From: RYN-230 sp963834515
GTDB lineage: Bacteria; Actinomycetota; Actinomycetes; Streptosporangiales; Streptosporangiaceae
Direction of reading: 5' to 3'
Assembly: GCA_963834515.1 (NCBI GenBank)
Contig: CAWICB010000007.1
Location: forward strand, 1,302,001-1,366,000
Length of the DNA stretch: 64,000 nt
Under the pieces are notes generated by a model. That model made no database searches. It worked only from the letters and a program-made list of their open reading frames with translations, and was not told the DNA's origin. Below, piece by piece: positions 61,520 to 64,000 of the stretch; within the stretch, counting starts at the first letter, position 1; every line of letters starts with the position of its first letter. A program made the translations under genes and the position numbers.

Positions 61520-62715
61520 GTGCTTCGCTCCCTGCTCGTCGGCCGGGATCCGGCCGACGTCGGCGCCGGCCCGCTGGACGTGCCACCGGTCCTGGCCGCG
61601 CTCCGCGTCGTGGTCCTGGTCGTCGTGCTGATCACAGTTCCGCTCGCGCGGCCGCACCTGGGCGCGGGCGGACCGGGTATAGCGCTCGCCGTCTGCCTCG
61701 GCGTCTGCATCCTGAGCTGGTTCGGCTGGTTGTTCGCCCGGGGCCGCGCGCACCTGCTGGTCGTCGCCTGACCGTGCTGGGGGTGGCCGGCGGCGCGATC
61801 GCCGGGCTGTCACCGCTGAGCCCGGCCCTCGCCGTGGGCTGCATGGTGACCGCCACCGTGGGCGCCCGGATGAATCCCGAGACGTCGGTGGCCATCACCG
61901 CGGCGACGGTGGCATCATTCCTGGCCGCCGGGCTGGCGACCGGGGCGCCCACCGAAACCCTGTTCGGCTACCCGCTCACGTTTATCGGGCTGTGGGCGCT
62001 CGGCCTGACCAGGCACACCTACCTGCTCCGGGCCGAGCAGGCCGAGCAGACCCTGGCCGAGACGCGCCGCGCCCGCGAGGCCGAGACCGAGGCTGCCGCG
62101 CTGGCCGAGCGGGCCCGGATCGCCCGCGAGATCCACGACGTGCTCGCCCACTCGCTGGCCGCGGTGTCGGTCAACCTGGAGGCGGCCGAAGCGCTGCTGG
62201 GCGCGCTGCCCGCCGGGAGCCCAGAACTGGCCCAGGCCATCGCGTGCATCACCCGCGCGGGCGCATTCACCCGGGAAGGCCTGGCCGATGCCCGCCGCGC
62301 CATCCTGGCCCTGCGCGACGACGCGGCGCCGCTGTCCCAGCAGCTGGCCGAGCTGGTCAAGGAGTACGGCGCCGACGGCGACGTGCTGGTCGACTTCACC
62401 GTGACCGGCCCGCCGCGCCCAGTCGCCGCGGAAGCCAGCCTGCCCGCCTACCGGACCGCGCAGGAGGCGCTGACCAACGCCCGCAAGCACGCGCCCGGCC
62501 AGCCGGCCCGGCTCAGCCTGGAGTACGAACCCGGCGATATCACCGTGCGGGCCGTTAACCCGCTGCCGTCGTTTCTTGCCGAACGCCCCCTGGCCGCCAC
62601 CGGGGCTGGCTACGGGCTCACCGGCCTGCGTGAACGAGCCGCCCTGGGCGGCGGCACGCTAACCGCGGGGCCGGCTGACGGCGAGTGGCGGGTAAGCCTC
62701 AGAATTCCGGCATGA
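61520..62715 (+). pseudogene. NarL-type sensor histidine kinase, one frameshift
   Basis: The N-terminal frame (GTG 61520, SVLRSLLVGRDPADVG..LAALRVVVLVVVLITVPLARPHLGAGG..ARGRAHLLVVA) meets TGA at 61769. The next frame begins LTVLGVAGGAIAGLSPLSPALAVGCMVTATVGARMNPETSVAITAA and continues to RIPA at 62715. A missing C near 61768 restores one protein of about 398 residues. The kinase part has the HisKA_3 box RARIAREIHDVLAHSLAAVSVNLEAAE (phosphoacceptor His) and an HATPase region AYRTAQEALTNARKHAPG, GYGLTGLRERAALGGGTL. Four to five TM helices precede it. It overlaps the response-regulator start by 4 nt. Confidence 0.8.
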
Positions 62716-63395
62716 GCCCGGACGAGCCAGCCGAGACGGTCAGCGTCGTCGTGGCGGACGACCAGTCCGCGGTGCGGGAGGGCCTGGTGCTGCTGCTCGG
62801 CACGCTGCCCGGCATCGTGGTGGCGGGCCAGGCCGCGGACGGCGACGCCGCGGTCGACCTGGTCGCGGCCGTGCAACCGCAGGTCATCCTCATGGACCTG
62901 AACATGCCGGGGTCCGACGGGGTAGCCGCAACCCGCCGGATCACGGCCGGCTATCCGGGTACCCGCGTCGTCGTGCTCACCACGTACGCCAACGACGACT
63001 CGATCATCCGTGCGCTGCAGGCGGGAGCGCTCGGTTACCTGACCAAGGACGCGACCCGGGCCGAGATCGGCCGGGCCGTGCTGGCCGCCGCGGCCGGCCA
63101 GGCTGTGCTCGACCCCGGGGTACAGCAGCGCCTGCTGTCCGCCGCGGCCCGGGCGCCAGAGGCCGCCCCGCCAGCTGACGCGCCGGCCGATGACGGTGAC
63201 CTCACCCCGCGCGAGGCCGACGTGCTGCGGCTCATCGCGGCGGGCCAGTCCAACCGGGAGATCGCCCGGTCGCTGTACGTCAGCGAGGCCACAGTCAAGA
63301 CGCATGTGAACCGCATCTTCGCCAAGACCGGCTCCCGGGACCGCGCCCAGGCCATCCGCTACGCCTACACCCACGGGTACGCCGAACCCAGCTGA
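62712..63395 (+). CDS. NarL/LuxR-type response regulator
   Basis: 227 residues; ATG 62712 overlaps the kinase stop (ATGA). The receiver domain has VVVADDQSAVREGL (acidic pocket), phosphoacceptor Asp in VILMDLNMPGSDGVAATRR and LTTYANDDSIIRALQAGALGYLTKDA. An Ala/Pro linker (about 138-162) leads to the LuxR HTH: LTPREADVLRLIAAGQSNREIARSLYVSEATVKTHVNRIFAKTGSRDRAQAI. It is the cognate partner of the kinase, with which it is translationally coupled. Targets are unknown; the divergent membrane protein gene is one candidate. Confidence 0.95.
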   Translation: MSPDEPAETVSVVVADDQSAVREGLVLLLGTLPGIVVAGQAADGDAAVDLVAAVQPQVILMDLNMPGSDGVAATRRITAGYPGTRVVVLTTYANDDSIIRALQAGALGYLTKDATRAEIGRAVLAAAAGQAVLDPGVQQRLLSAAARAPEAAPPADAPADDGDLTPREADVLRLIAAGQSNREIARSLYVSEATVKTHVNRIFAKTGSRDRAQAIRYAYTHGYAEPS

Positions 63396-63502
63396 GCTTA
63401 CTCAGCCAGGCCCGCGGAATCCGGGCTCAAAAAGCGCTTGCCAAGCGCCATGGATTCGATACTATGTTCGGATACTCTTCATGCGGTGATGGTCCCGGGG
63501 AG

Positions 63503-64000
63503 GTGAGACCGACGGCAGCATCAGTGAGTGGTGACGACCCCGCACCCGGCCCGCAGTCAGGCCCTCCCCCGCTCACCAGCGTTGGCGGGTTACCTGACGG
63601 TGGGATGACCCTGTGCTGGTCTGAGAACCTGGCCCTCGATGACCTGGTAGCCGCAGCCGACCGGGTTACCCGGAGCCGGGGCAGCCGGGAAATCCCAGCC
63701 TGGGGCGAGCCGCCCGGCAGGCCCGGGCGCCCGGCTGACCCCGACGACCCGCCGCCACCCGACGACCCGCCGCCACCCGACGACCCGCCGCCACCCGACG
63801 ACCCGCCGCCCGACGATGAGGCCCACGAGAAGGCACCAACCGGTGACGCGGCGGCCGCCGACAGCGCCGCAGCCGGCGGCGCGATCCCGGCCGGGGAGCT
63901 GGCCGGGCAGATGCGAATCCCGCCGGGCCCGGCCCTGGCGGCCTGGCTCGGCCAGGCGCAGCCGACCGCACTGGACGACGCCGGGCTGGTGAACAGCATC
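63503..64000 (+). CDS. 13E12-repeat/DUF222 protein, 5' part (cut by window end)
   Basis: An open frame runs to the window end without a stop. The readable part has TLCWSENLALDDLVAAADRVTRSRGSREIPAWGEPPGRPG, then an acidic Pro/Asp repeat, then IPAGELAGQMRIPPGPALAAWLGQAQPTALDDAGLVNSI. The last segment is the start of the DUF222 (13E12 repeat) domain, which usually ends in an HNH nuclease. The start is either GTG 63503 or GTG 63524; GGGGAGG ends at 63502, too close for the first and far for the second. Upstream, GCGCTT/AAGCGC arms and two TTCGATAC/TTCGGATAC copies lie near 63430-63475. Confidence 0.75.
   Translation, partial: MRPTAASVSGDDPAPGPQSGPPPLTSVGGLPDGGMTLCWSENLALDDLVAAADRVTRSRGSREIPAWGEPPGRPGRPADPDDPPPPDDPPPPDDPPPPDDPPPDDEAHEKAPTGDAAAADSAAAGGAIPAGELAGQMRIPPGPALAAWLGQAQPTALDDAGLVNSI
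63743..63810. repeat. 18-bp tandem repeat coding for DDPPPP units
   Basis: GACGACCCGCCGCCACCC is repeated about 3.8 times (63743, 63761, 63779, 63797) in the DUF222 gene. It keeps the reading frame, so it encodes an acidic proline-rich linker whose length may vary among strains. Confidence 0.9.

Noticed and set aside
63743..63810. CRISPR-like array
   Set aside because: The repeats are contiguous without spacers, keep the reading frame and lie inside a gene.

Overview
The window is very GC-rich, with codon third positions almost always G or C. Its gene content is that of a high-GC Actinomycetota: gpgS beside a FolP2-type DHPS, a DUF6412 gene next to yidC, a 13E12/DUF222 gene and RsbU-like PAS/GAF phosphatases. 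I cannot name the genus. Several otherwise well-conserved genes carry isolated 1-nt indels (MFS transporter, glyA, a phosphoesterase, a LigB-like gene, a membrane glycosyltransferase-like gene, a histidine kinase). The sequence may therefore come from a draft or error-prone assembly.

Layout. 1-6.6 kb: the end of a drug/H+ antiporter (broken), glyA, a stand-alone AlaRS-like catalytic domain, yidC with DUF6412, and cobQ. 6.65-12.8 kb: a tRNA-Arg(TCT) gene used as the attachment site of a ~6.0-kb integrated element. The element is bounded by an 82-bp perfect direct repeat and carries a 5'-truncated tyrosine integrase, a 25-bp perfect palindrome, a Cys-type arylsulfatase with a DUF1269-like protein, and an intact IS256-family element with an 8-bp target duplication. 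A decayed second integrase tail follows the right repeat, so two related elements probably integrated in tandem. 13-22.4 kb: accessory genes, including a doubly broken phosphoesterase, a two-domain VOC protein, a CDF-like transporter, a MerR-SDR pair, and an arsenic cluster (arsR divergent from arsM-aquaporin-arsC). 22.5-28.5 kb: an oligopeptide ABC transporter operon with the two ATPases fused.

28.6-43.7 kb: mixed chromosomal genes. These are an AqpZ-like aquaporin, a ribbon-helix-helix-like protein, a PAS/GAF/PP2C phosphatase, a secreted propeller lipoprotein, a degenerate GGDEF protein overlapping a Nudix gene, a DUF347 protein, an L,D-transpeptidase, gpgS-folP2, a split LigB-like gene, YihY and a multi-pass membrane protein.

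43.7-60.7 kb is the most interesting part: a molybdenum/tungsten formate and aldehyde metabolism cluster. On the minus strand, a membrane-anchored formate dehydrogenase (fdhA-fdhB-nrfD) has an in-frame UGA at the catalytic position, followed by a textbook bacterial SECIS hairpin. fdhA is thus one 1082-residue selenoprotein, not two ORFs. On the plus strand lie a MobA-MoaD fusion, a tungsten-type aldehyde:ferredoxin oxidoreductase, a second FDH alpha subunit with Cys instead of Sec, a NuoE-NuoF fusion, and two MoeA proteins, one fused to a periplasmic-binding-protein-like domain. Together they look like formate/aldehyde oxidation linked to both the membrane quinone pool and NAD(P)H, with dedicated cofactor maturation. 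The Sec machinery (selA, selB, selC, selD) is not in this window and must lie elsewhere.

60.8-64 kb: a small membrane protein, a NarL-type two-component pair (kinase frameshifted), and the start of a 13E12/DUF222 gene.
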